This document shows positions 18,471-26,974 of a stretch of DNA of 64,000 bases, one piece after another. Source of the stretch: Ignavibacterium sp. (GTDB taxonomy: Bacteria; Bacteroidota; Ignavibacteria; Ignavibacteriales; Ignavibacteriaceae); the NCBI GenBank assembly GCA_018335755.1, contig JAGXRK010000051.1, positions 124,001-188,000 on the forward strand, written 5' to 3'. Position 1 is the stretch's first letter, and every line of letters starts with the position of its first letter. The notes beneath the pieces were generated by a model. It had not been told where the DNA came from and ran no database searches. It saw only the letters and a program-made list of their open reading frames with translations. Position numbers and translations under genes: made by a program.

Positions 18471-21400
18471 ATGAAAAATATTCTTTCCATGTTTTTTTTG
18501 ATAAATCTGTTTATAAACGGAATAGTCTTTCCGCAATCAAACATAATTGACTCGCCAAGCGGAGTTCAAGTCACCTTCCCATTCTATGATGACGTTGAAG
18601 ACACAGCAGCATCCTCTTCAAATTGGCAAAGAGATGCGGCAGTTTGGAAAATCCAGCAAGCCACTGCTCATAGCGGAACAAACGTTTGGGCAATGCTTCC
18701 TTCCACGGGATCATATAATTACCTTACATTGGCATCAGATATAAATTTATCTTCAACTCCAAATCCTTATTTATCCTTTTGGGTAAGAAAAGCCGACGGG
18801 GGAACTGGTGCACTGAGCATCGAAGCATCAAATAATGGAGGAACAAGCTGGACAGTTATTAGTCAGCCATCATTTAGCGGTGCAGCCTATGTCCGTTATC
18901 AAGTTCCACTAAGCGGCTTCCTTCAGGCAAATACACGCGTGCGGATCGGTTGTTACGCACCTTACGGAAACACATATTATGTTGATGATATACTAATTGA
19001 TAATGCACCATCACCCCCTTCTGTTCTACTTTCCCTTCCAACAAATAATGGAATGAAAATTTCCTGGAGTCAATCTACTGCACTCGATTTTTACCGATAC
19101 AGGATAATCATTTCTACAAGTACGGGTGATGTTAATAACTATTATGTGTCACCATCATTAAGCGGGCGTTCAGAAACAAAAGTTTTAGATTTTTTTACCA
19201 AAACAAAACTTGATTCAACATTAACTGATCTCGCTTTTGCCAATACTTTGTATTACGCAAAAATTTATGAAGAAGATACTCAGGGTTTTGTGAATCAGGG
19301 TTCTGATAGAGCCGATCTTTCTACTGCATTTAATGTTACGCCACAAACGGCTCCATTTGTGCAGAATTTTGAAGGTTCTTATAATTGGGTGGCTGATATG
19401 CCTTGGGCAGTTACAACAGATGATGCAGGCGATCCTGGACACAGTCCAACACACGCCTATGAGGACAGTCCGCAAGGCAATTATCCTGTAAATGCAGATA
19501 GACGATTGACAATGCAAGTTAATTTTTCAGGTGTAAACCGCCCAGCATTGCGATTCAATCATAAATATTCATACGAAACCGGCGCTGATTACGGAGCTAT
19601 TGAAATTTCTTCCGATAACATTAATTGGACGACGTTAAATGGTTTTACTGGAAATACAGGCGGAGAATGGGAAACCAGGAAATATGATGTTGGGGTTCTG
19701 AAAAATCAAAACACAGGCTACATAAGATTTAAAACTCTTTCCAATGGTGCAAACCAACAAAACGGCTGGAGTATAGATGATGTTGAAATTTTTAATAATA
19801 CAAGAACGCAAGCATTTCCATTTTTTGATGATATAGAAACAGATACTACTTCACTTAATGCATGGATACCCGGCAGTTTTGATCTGAAGCTTGCAAATGC
19901 ACATAGTGGTGCACAAGTTTGGTCGCTAAAACCATCCGGCGGAAGTTATAATTATCTATCATTATCTGGCAGGATGAATCTTTCCAGTGCTCCCAATCCC
20001 TATTTATCATTTTGGGTTAAGAAGGCAGATGGCGGAACCGGTGATTTAAGTATTGAGGCTTCTAATGATGGCGGACTTACCTGGACGGTGTTATCTCAAC
20101 CAAGTTTTAACGGGGTACAATATGTTTGGCACCAAGCTTCATTAAGTAATTTTCGTCAAGCGAATGTACTTATAAGAATTGGTTGCTATGCCCCTTATGG
20201 CGGCTCCTACTATATTGATGATATATTAATTGATAATGCACCAACACCCAAAGCATTAACACTTCTGACTCCCACTAACAATGGAATGAAAGTTAGATGG
20301 GGAATATCAACTGCACCAGATTTTGGAAATTATCGGGTTGTTTTATCAACAGATCAAAATCAAGTAAACAATTACTTCAGTGTTCCTGCTTTAAGTAATC
20401 GTACCGAAACACGGGTGTTTGATATTTTTAATCAGGCAACAATCGAAACAACTCTTACCGATCTGACTTTTATGAATACTATGTATTACGCAAAGATTTA
20501 TGAAAAAGACACTCAACTTCTTATTAATCAAGGTTCAGAAAGGGCAGATCTTTCAACATCTTTTAATGTAATCTCTCAGACAGCACCATTTATTCAGGAC
20601 TTTGAAAGTACGTTTGGCTGGGCTTCTGATCTTCCTTGGGCTGTTACTACTGATGATGCAGGCGATCCCGGACATAGCGCAACTCATGCAATGGAGGATA
20701 GTCCTGGTACTAACTATCCCGAAAATTCTGATAGAAGATTGGTTGTTCAGGTAAATACATTAGCCGTTCCAAGACCGGTTTTAAGGTTCAACAATAAATA
20801 TGCTTTTGAAACTGGTTCCGACTTTGGAGTAATTGAGTATTCTGTTGATAATGTAAACTGGAGTACTGTTACCGGAATTACAGGAAATTCAAATACAGAA
20901 TGGGTATCAAAAGAATTTGACATTACACCGATAAAAAGTTTAAATGCAGCATATATAAGATTTAAAACAACATCGAATGGTTCAACTCAATTAGATGGTT
21001 GGCATCTAGATGATGTTGAGATTTATAACAACACAAAAGCACTCGGCATACCTTTAGTTGATGATGTTGAAGTTGATTCAATATCTCGACAGTATTGGAT
21101 CACCGGATCGTATGAAATCAGATCTGCTAATGCCCATAGCGGTGTTATGGTTTGGGCGTTACCACCAGCCGGTGGCTCTTACAATTATCTTACTTTATCA
21201 GGATTACTCAATCTTACAAATGCGCCAAGTCCCTTTATTTCATTCTGGGTTAAAAAAGCAGATGGAGGAACAGGTGCTCTAAGTGTTGAAGCATCAAATA
21301 ATGCCGGATTAACCTGGACTCCATTAGGTCAGCCAAGCTTTAATGGTACTAACTATGTAAACTATATTTATTCGCTTACAAACCACAGACAGAATAATGT

Positions 21401-21797
21401 CCTAGTCAGAATCGGATGCTACTCTCCTTATGGAAACACATATTATTTGGATGATATTACAATCGCCGATTCAACAGGTTGGACAGGAATTGAGGACTTT
21501 GCAGGTATGACTCCGACTGATTTTGAATTAAGTCAAAATTATCCGAACCCATTTAATCCAAGTACAACAATTCGGTATGCAGTTCCTAATGAGAGCAAAG
21601 TTTCGATTACTGTTTTCAATTTACTCGGTCAAGAAGTAGCAACTTTAGTAAATGATATTCAACCTGCCGGCTACCATGAAGTTCAATTCAATGCCTCAGA
21701 TTTATCATCAGGTGTATATCTATACAGAATAAATACAGTCTCATCTCTGAATTCAAAGCAGTTCACAAGTACGAAAAAGTTTATCCTGCTCAAGTAA
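18471..21797 (+). CDS. Large T9SS-exported adhesin-like protein
   Basis: 1108 residues with a signal peptide. Two beta-sandwich modules alternate. Module A (HSGxxVWxLxxxGSYNYL, SFWVKKADGGTGxLSIEASN, RIGCYAPYG) occurs three times, near 40-180, 445-590 and 860-1010. Module B (PWAVTTDDAGDPGHS, DRRL, WxxDDVEIYNNT) occurs twice between them. The modules look like MAM/concanavalin-type binding domains. The C-terminal sorting domain (QNYPNPFNPSTTIRY to the end) directs export through the type IX system and surface attachment or release. It probably binds polymer or proteins at the cell surface; no catalytic domain is visible. Confidence 0.85.
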   Translation: MKNILSMFFLINLFINGIVFPQSNIIDSPSGVQVTFPFYDDVEDTAASSSNWQRDAAVWKIQQATAHSGTNVWAMLPSTGSYNYLTLASDINLSSTPNPYLSFWVRKADGGTGALSIEASNNGGTSWTVISQPSFSGAAYVRYQVPLSGFLQANTRVRIGCYAPYGNTYYVDDILIDNAPSPPSVLLSLPTNNGMKISWSQSTALDFYRYRIIISTSTGDVNNYYVSPSLSGRSETKVLDFFTKTKLDSTLTDLAFANTLYYAKIYEEDTQGFVNQGSDRADLSTAFNVTPQTAPFVQNFEGSYNWVADMPWAVTTDDAGDPGHSPTHAYEDSPQGNYPVNADRRLTMQVNFSGVNRPALRFNHKYSYETGADYGAIEISSDNINWTTLNGFTGNTGGEWETRKYDVGVLKNQNTGYIRFKTLSNGANQQNGWSIDDVEIFNNTRTQAFPFFDDIETDTTSLNAWIPGSFDLKLANAHSGAQVWSLKPSGGSYNYLSLSGRMNLSSAPNPYLSFWVKKADGGTGDLSIEASNDGGLTWTVLSQPSFNGVQYVWHQASLSNFRQANVLIRIGCYAPYGGSYYIDDILIDNAPTPKALTLLTPTNNGMKVRWGISTAPDFGNYRVVLSTDQNQVNNYFSVPALSNRTETRVFDIFNQATIETTLTDLTFMNTMYYAKIYEKDTQLLINQGSERADLSTSFNVISQTAPFIQDFESTFGWASDLPWAVTTDDAGDPGHSATHAMEDSPGTNYPENSDRRLVVQVNTLAVPRPVLRFNNKYAFETGSDFGVIEYSVDNVNWSTVTGITGNSNTEWVSKEFDITPIKSLNAAYIRFKTTSNGSTQLDGWHLDDVEIYNNTKALGIPLVDDVEVDSISRQYWITGSYEIRSANAHSGVMVWALPPAGGSYNYLTLSGLLNLTNAPSPFISFWVKKADGGTGALSVEASNNAGLTWTPLGQPSFNGTNYVNYIYSLTNHRQNNVLVRIGCYSPYGNTYYLDDITIADSTGWTGIEDFAGMTPTDFELSQNYPNPFNPSTTIRYAVPNESKVSITVFNLLGQEVATLVNDIQPAGYHEVQFNASDLSSGVYLYRINTVSSLNSKQFTSTKKFILLK

Positions 21798-21813
21798 ACT
21801 TGATTAGCCACAC

Positions 21814-21850
21814 TTAGAGATCGTCCTACAACGGTCTCTAAGGCTTTTAT
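21814..21850 (+). terminator. Hairpin after the 18471 gene
   Basis: CTTAGAGA (21814-21821) and TCTCTAAG (21836-21843) form a perfect 8-bp stem followed by GCTTTTAT. It is probably a rho-independent terminator or an attenuator before the next secreted-protein gene. Confidence 0.7.
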
Positions 21851-21873
21851 TTAGATATATAATAAAGGAATGC

Positions 21874-23757
21874 ATGATGAAACATTTATTTTCTACAATT
21901 TTATTAGTCATCGTCATCAATCAGCTGTCATCAGCTCAAGTAAGCTTTTCCGTTAATTCATTAGCTGATGATCAATACGCTTATGCTTATGATAATCCAA
22001 ATACTGGTGCTGATGAGTCGAGGGATGGAATTTGTGCGGATGAACTCGGCCGATGCACAATTAGAGCCGCTATAGAGGAGGCTCAGAATATGGAAGTTTC
22101 GCTTAGCTTAACTTTTAGCGTTTCCGGAATAATAAATTTACTCGATGTTCTGTATCCAACAGACGGCTCGTCGATAAACGGAAACAATCAGATTACATTA
22201 TCCGGGTTTGTGCCATTGGCGCTCGAAAATGATTGTACGATACAAGGACTCAAAATCCAGAATGCGATTGTTGGAATAGATGTTACAGGTACAAATAATT
22301 CGATTGGAGTTATCGGCGGCAATTACAATGAAATAGTTAACTGCACCTCTGCCGGCATATCTATATCAAATTCAAATAACAAAATCTATAATAATTTTAT
22401 AGGCATAACCCATAATGATCAGTTAATGCCAAACGGAACCGGTATCTTAATTGCCGAAGGATCAAATGAAATTGGTAAAAATCAGGTTGGGGCAAGTAAT
22501 ATAATATGCGGAAATACAGTTGCCGGAATAATTACAGGCTTCGGTGACGGAAATATAATTGCAGGCAACTTAATCGGAACGAATTTGTCAGGGCAGACAG
22601 GAATCGGAAATTCAATTGGTATTTCAATTTCTTCAAGTAATAATCTGATCGGCGGATCAGACGCGCTGTCGACAAACACAATTTCAGGCAATCAAATTGC
22701 AATAGCTATATCAGCGGCACCACCAGACGTTATTGCCGACCAGAATCTTATAGTTAATAATATTATTGGCTTATCTTTTCTTCAGGACATTACAATTCCA
22801 AATAATAATGGAATAAGCATCACAAATGGTGTTACAAATGCTAAAATATATGATAACGTAATTTCAGGAAACACTGCCACAGGAATTGGAATTTTTGGTT
22901 ATGACAATGATAGCTATACCTTCGGGCATTTGATATACAGAAATAAAATAGGTGTAAATAAAAACGGAGTTCAGTTTGGAAATGGAATTGGTATAAATAT
23001 TTATGGTAATGTTGAAGATGTTACAATCGGTGTGGATGAAATTAATAATTATGTGGCAAATACAATCATCGGAAATATAGATGGCGGAATTGATATTACT
23101 TCTTTTCAGGGTTACTCACCAAATGAAATAGTTTTTAGAAAAAACATAGTTCACAGCAATACTATCAATAATCTTTTTATGGATAGCTTGTCTAATTTAG
23201 CATTTAGCAAGCCGTTGGGATTATCATTAAATGGCAGCACTCTTTCAGGTTCACATCCACTACCAGGAATTATTATTGATATTTATAAAGCAAATAGATT
23301 CGAATTATCAGCCTCTGCTTATGAGTGGCTTGGTTCTACAACAACGAACGCAAACGGTACATTCTCTTTTTTAATCAGCGATCCTTCTGTTCAGGCGGTT
23401 TCAGTTACGGCCACAAATCCGTTATCAGGTTCAACATCGGGGTTTGCCAGGTATTCCCTTGTCACTTCTGTTGAGAACGATGAACTTGTACCGGCAGAAT
23501 TTTCTTTAGAACAAAATTATCCCAATCCGTTTAATCCTTCTACCAGTATCAAGTATCAAGTATCCAGTATCTCTCAGGTAACACTCAAAGTATATGATGT
23601 ACTTGGTAATGAATTTGCAACATTAGTAAACGAAGAAAAACCTGCAGGAGTTTATGAGGTTGAGTTTGATGCAAGCAAATTATCCTCAGGAGTTTATTTC
23701 TACAAACTCAATGTTGGTTCGTTTAATGAGATAAAAAAAATGGTTCTAACAAAATAG
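21874..23757 (+). CDS. T9SS-exported right-handed beta-helix protein
   Basis: 627 residues with a signal peptide ending SSAQ. The segment DGICADELGRCTIRAAIEEA resembles the CSLREA-type start of secreted parallel beta-helix proteins. Residues about 80-440 show repeated short strands with N-G-I and G-N-x-I turns (NGTGILIAEGSN, SGNTATGIGIFG), typical of pectate-lyase-like beta helices. An Ig-like stretch and the T9SS sorting domain (QNYPNPFNPSTS) follow. No catalytic residues are evident, so it may bind or cleave polysaccharide. The sorting domain contains four tandem heptanucleotides at 23545-23572. Confidence 0.85.
   Translation: MMKHLFSTILLVIVINQLSSAQVSFSVNSLADDQYAYAYDNPNTGADESRDGICADELGRCTIRAAIEEAQNMEVSLSLTFSVSGIINLLDVLYPTDGSSINGNNQITLSGFVPLALENDCTIQGLKIQNAIVGIDVTGTNNSIGVIGGNYNEIVNCTSAGISISNSNNKIYNNFIGITHNDQLMPNGTGILIAEGSNEIGKNQVGASNIICGNTVAGIITGFGDGNIIAGNLIGTNLSGQTGIGNSIGISISSSNNLIGGSDALSTNTISGNQIAIAISAAPPDVIADQNLIVNNIIGLSFLQDITIPNNNGISITNGVTNAKIYDNVISGNTATGIGIFGYDNDSYTFGHLIYRNKIGVNKNGVQFGNGIGINIYGNVEDVTIGVDEINNYVANTIIGNIDGGIDITSFQGYSPNEIVFRKNIVHSNTINNLFMDSLSNLAFSKPLGLSLNGSTLSGSHPLPGIIIDIYKANRFELSASAYEWLGSTTTNANGTFSFLISDPSVQAVSVTATNPLSGSTSGFARYSLVTSVENDELVPAEFSLEQNYPNPFNPSTSIKYQVSSISQVTLKVYDVLGNEFATLVNEEKPAGVYEVEFDASKLSSGVYFYKLNVGSFNEIKKMVLTK
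23545..23572 (+). repeat. Tandem heptanucleotide repeat in a sorting-domain code
   Basis: Four consecutive 7-mers AGTATCA, AGTATCA, AGTATCC, AGTATCT lie in the coding sequence of the T9SS sorting domain. Gain or loss of a unit would shift the frame and remove the domain, so it is a possible phase-variation site. Confidence 0.75.
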
Positions 23758-23788
23758 CATTCAATAATATAGTTAAGGAGACTTTTTT

Positions 23789-25180
23789 ATGAAATCTTTT
23801 CTGACCCTCTTTTGTGTCGTGCTTTTACTTAGCTCTTATTCCATTGCACAGAATGTTGAAGCAAAACTTGGCAGTGGCGGCGCGTTTAGCGTTTTTAACT
23901 CTAGTAATTCATCAATACTTAGCATTAGTGAAAACGATAATAACCTAAACTTAAGAAATTTAAATATAGAGAATACACTGGGAGCAAATGTGGGGATCAT
24001 TTACAAAGCCGGACAAAGAATTTTTCACACCTTTGGAACCAATAATTTGTTTTTAGGTTATAATTCCGGGAATTTTTCTCTATCCAGCTCTTCGAATGGT
24101 AATATCGGTATAGGAACTGCAACTTTACAAGGTCTGACAACCGGAGTAGAAAACACGGCCGTAGGAAATGCAGCTCTTGTGCAAGTTACTATTGGTAATT
24201 ATAACTCTGCATTTGGTTCATTTGCTTTAGAGCCCAATACTCTTGGTAATTTTAATTCGGCATTTGGCTATGCTTCACTCCGCAGCAACACTGTTGGTAA
24301 TGATAATGCCGCATTTGGTGTAGCGGCTTTATATTCTAATACAACCGGTCACGATAATGCTGCATTTGGAAATTCAGCACTCAATCTGAACACTACAGGT
24401 TTTTTTAACTCAGCATTTGGTATGAACTCATTAAGAAAAAATAATGGAGATGAAAATTCGGCATTTGGTCAGGCATCTCTCTTTGAAAATACAACGGGTT
24501 ATGCAAACTCGGCTTTCGGTGTTGGGTCATTAGCTCAGAATACGACGGGGTTCTTGAATACCGCAATTGGCTTAAATGCAGGAAGTACTGTTACCACAGG
24601 TTCAAATTTAGTACTAATCGGAAGCAATGCCCAGCCTACTTTACCAAACGCTACTAATCAAATTACACTTGGTAACAGTTCAATTACAAGTTTAAGATGC
24701 AACGTTACATCAATATCTTCTCTTTCAGATGTGAGAGATAAGAAAAATATTAAAGACCTTTCACTCGGTCTGGAATTTTTAATGCAGGTTAAGCCAAGAG
24801 AGTTCAATTGGGATAAACGCGAATGGTATGAAGGAAATGTATCCGATGGAAGCAGAACGGAAGATTATCCAACGGCCGGCTTCATTGCACAGGAGCTTGA
24901 CAATCTCCAATCAGAAATAAATGCCGATTGGATGAACCTTGTAATAAAGGAAAATCCCGAAAGATTAGAGGCAACTGCGGGCAACCTGTTTCCTGTTGTA
25001 GTGAAGGCGGTTCAGGATCTTAAGAAAGAAAAAGACGCTGAGATAGCACAATTGAAATCAGAAAACCTATTGCTTAAACAGGAATTAGAATTGCTTAAAG
25101 AATTACGGTTGCGGTTAGCCAACCTTGAGCAAGCGATAATTAATTCGGATGTAAAATTTTCAAGTAATATAACTAAATAA
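23789..25180 (+). CDS. Tail-spike-like protein with S74 intramolecular chaperone
   Basis: 463 residues with a signal peptide (ending SIAQ). Residues about 110-270 hold roughly eight 17-residue repeats of the pattern GxxNSAFGxxALxxNTT, similar to YadA-head or phage-fibre repeats that form a trimeric beta-roll. The C-terminus from about 313 is a Peptidase_S74 domain (SDVRDKKNIKDL with S313-D314, and AGFIAQEL). This domain assists trimer folding and cleaves itself off. A coiled coil (about 410-450) closes the chain. It has no T9SS sorting domain, unlike its neighbours. It is probably a secreted trimeric fibre; partner and ligand are unknown. Confidence 0.85.
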   Translation: MKSFLTLFCVVLLLSSYSIAQNVEAKLGSGGAFSVFNSSNSSILSISENDNNLNLRNLNIENTLGANVGIIYKAGQRIFHTFGTNNLFLGYNSGNFSLSSSSNGNIGIGTATLQGLTTGVENTAVGNAALVQVTIGNYNSAFGSFALEPNTLGNFNSAFGYASLRSNTVGNDNAAFGVAALYSNTTGHDNAAFGNSALNLNTTGFFNSAFGMNSLRKNNGDENSAFGQASLFENTTGYANSAFGVGSLAQNTTGFLNTAIGLNAGSTVTTGSNLVLIGSNAQPTLPNATNQITLGNSSITSLRCNVTSISSLSDVRDKKNIKDLSLGLEFLMQVKPREFNWDKREWYEGNVSDGSRTEDYPTAGFIAQELDNLQSEINADWMNLVIKENPERLEATAGNLFPVVVKAVQDLKKEKDAEIAQLKSENLLLKQELELLKELRLRLANLEQAIINSDVKFSSNITK

Positions 25181-25217
25181 TTTTGAAATAAAATTTATTA
25201 ATGAAAGCCGAATTATT

Positions 25218-25706
25218 ATGAAAAATAAAATAGTTTTAGTCTTCCTTTTGACCATCGTTGCCCTGAATGCACAAAGTGTTATTACACTAAGTGCGGGAAC
25301 TACAATAGAAATTGGTACCGGGGCAGATTTATGTGCCGGTTCAATTGAAGGAAGCGGACAGCTTTTAGGCAGTGGTACTTTCTGCGGGAACCCTACAGGA
25401 GTAGAATCTAAAGATGATATTAAATTGCCAACAGAGTTTGCACTTGGCCAGAATTATCCAAACCCGTTTAACCCTTCAACAATAATCAGTTTTCAGTTAC
25501 CGGTGAGCAGTAATGCAACATTAAAAGTATATGATGTTTTGGGTAATGAAGTGGCAACACTATTGAATGAATACAGGGAAGCAGGTAAATATGAAGTTGT
25601 CTTTGATGCATCATTCGCCGGAGGCGGACTGTCAAGCGGGATTTATATTTATAAACTGCAGGCAGCCAATAATATTTTCACTAAGAAGATGACTATTATC
25701 AAATGA
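25218..25706 (+). CDS. Small T9SS cargo protein
   Basis: 162 residues: signal peptide, about 50 residues of Gly/Ser-rich strand (AGTTIEIGTGADLCAG, GSGQLLGSGTFCG) and a complete T9SS sorting domain (QNYPNPFNPSTIISF to MTIIK). Two Cys could form a disulfide. The cargo part is so small that the protein may be little more than a surface patch. Its stop codon overlaps the start of a 41-residue membrane peptide (ATGA), so the two are translationally coupled. A degenerate CAGTNNN heptamer pattern lies at 25487-25514. Confidence 0.8.
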   Translation: MKNKIVLVFLLTIVALNAQSVITLSAGTTIEIGTGADLCAGSIEGSGQLLGSGTFCGNPTGVESKDDIKLPTEFALGQNYPNPFNPSTIISFQLPVSSNATLKVYDVLGNEVATLLNEYREAGKYEVVFDASFAGGGLSSGIYIYKLQAANNIFTKKMTIIK

Positions 25707-25828
25707 AAAAATCTTATGAAGAACTTAGAAAAAAGGAAAAGATTTATTCGATGGCTTTAATGGCTATGATATCGGTCGTTGTTATAGCAGCTTTTTTTCT
25801 AATGTATCTGATTATATCACAATTATAA
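25703..25828 (+). CDS. 41-residue single-pass membrane peptide
   Basis: The start ATG overlaps the upstream TGA (ATGA). The peptide has a charged start (MKKSYEELRKKEKIYS) and one hydrophobic helix (about 17-39, ending LMYLIISQL). A similar-sized peptide sits in the same position after the subtilase gene at 29801. Its function is unknown. It could be a small membrane accessory protein or resemble a type I toxin peptide. It is too short for standard gene calling. Confidence 0.65.
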   Translation: MKKSYEELRKKEKIYSMALMAMISVVVIAAFFLMYLIISQL

Positions 25829-25843
25829 TAGTCGGGGAAGGGA

Positions 25844-25899
25844 AGCATCTCCTATCGGTTCCTTGATAAAAAAGCCGCAGTTGAAAAATACAGCGGCTT
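25844..25899 (+). terminator. Conserved 3' element and hairpin, locus A
   Basis: AGCATCTCCTATC (from 25844) is followed by a hairpin AAGCCGC (25872-25878) / GCGGCTT (25893-25899). The same order, GAAGC(G)CATCTCCTA then a CCGCAGTgGAAA hairpin, recurs at 29946-30001 after the second membrane peptide. CATCTCCT is the complement of a strong Shine-Dalgarno region (AGGAGATG). Confidence 0.6.
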
Positions 25900-25958
25900 G
25901 ATTTAAGTGTAAAAAGTCGGTTAATAAATAATCACAATCAAAAAAAAGGAGAGTAAAA

Positions 25959-26486
25959 ATGAAAAGTCAACAATTCTCAAAAATGTTTCTTGTAGTGTTA
26001 ATAGCAGCACTTTTATTTGCAGCCTGCTCAAAGGACTCTAACAATCCGGTTGATCCGGGCACAGATCCAACAACAAGCGGAGCATCAGTAAAGTTAAACG
26101 GCGGCGGGTTTAATAATAAGCAGGTAAATTTATCCCTGGGATTGAGTGCTTATATAATTAATGATAATGCGACTTATGTTCAATTTATTGGAAAGGTGGA
26201 TAATGACTCATTGTATCTTGTATTCGTTTTCGAAGGTAAACAGACCGGCACTTTTCAGTGGAGCGGCAGTACTATAGAAACCTATGTATTACATATTTCA
26301 CAAACTGGGTCATTTGTTTATGCAAATATGACCGAAGGCTCTACCACAGTTTCTTCTTATGGTGAAGTTGGCAGTAAAATAAACGGAAATTTTAGCGGAA
26401 AACTAATAGAGACAAGCGCACAGCAAGTTGAATTAACAGTGGAGGGTACTTTTTCTGTAGTGCGCGGACCCGACGAGAACCAGTAA
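25959..26486 (+). CDS. Lipoprotein of unknown function
   Basis: 175 residues. A lipoprotein signal peptide (LLFAAC) places the acylated Cys near residue 24. A flexible Pro/Thr-rich linker (SNNPVDPGTDPTT) leads to a beta-rich domain of about 130 residues that ends within a few residues of the C-terminus. A good AAGGAG site precedes the ATG. I do not recognise the domain; the regular strands (YVQFIGKVDNDSLYLVFVFE, SGKLIETSAQQVELTVEGTF) suggest a small beta sandwich anchored to a membrane. It lies between two T9SS cargo groups. Confidence 0.8.
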   Translation: MKSQQFSKMFLVVLIAALLFAACSKDSNNPVDPGTDPTTSGASVKLNGGGFNNKQVNLSLGLSAYIINDNATYVQFIGKVDNDSLYLVFVFEGKQTGTFQWSGSTIETYVLHISQTGSFVYANMTEGSTTVSSYGEVGSKINGNFSGKLIETSAQQVELTVEGTFSVVRGPDENQ

Positions 26487-26593
26487 ATACAAAATTCAAA
26501 AGTCAATCATAATTCTTACTATAAGCAGAACAGGAAATTTTTATAAGTTACTAAAAAGAAATCAAAATATTTTTAATTAAATGTGAAACAAAT

Positions 26594-26956
26594 ATGAGTT
26601 TTAAATATTTTAGAACGACATCATTCGTTCAAACGAAAGTTTTAATAGGAATTATCAGCATGTTAATTGGTTGCTCTTCAGCGGAGTACATCCCTGAAAA
26701 GATGGATGCAACGCTAAAGCAAAGAATTTCTTTTCTCGAAAAGGAAGAACCAAATTCCTTTATTCAGTTTACGGGTAAAACAAATTCATCAATAAATGAT
26801 GAAATCAAAACCGAACTTGAATCTACCGGAATAAAAGTAGAAAGCATTATACGGGATATTTTCACAGCTTCCGGAACAGCAGAGAATATAAAGAAAACAA
26901 CATTACTTGATTTTGTTGTTTTTCTTGAGTTAGCAAAAAAGATGGATATGAAATAA
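26594..26956 (+). CDS. Small lipoprotein, possible I9-like protease inhibitor
   Basis: 120 residues with a lipobox-like LIGC near residue 28. The mature part has the pattern of a subtilisin propeptide/inhibitor I9 fold: SFIQFTGK strand, ELESTGIKV helix to strand, IFTASGTAENIKK and LLDFVVFLEL as the final strand. The gene ends 18 bp before a subtilase gene with the same direction. I infer a stand-alone propeptide-like inhibitor or folding helper for that protease. No direct family hit is available to me, so a general hypothetical lipoprotein remains possible. Confidence 0.65.
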   Translation: MSFKYFRTTSFVQTKVLIGIISMLIGCSSAEYIPEKMDATLKQRISFLEKEEPNSFIQFTGKTNSSINDEIKTELESTGIKVESIIRDIFTASGTAENIKKTTLLDFVVFLELAKKMDMK

Positions 26957-26974
26957 ATAACTAAAGGAGCACAA

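Noticed and set aside
18471-21797. Repeats as a CRISPR or tandem-repeat array
   Set aside because: The repeats are protein modules of 130 or more residues that have diverged at the DNA level, not short direct repeats with spacers.
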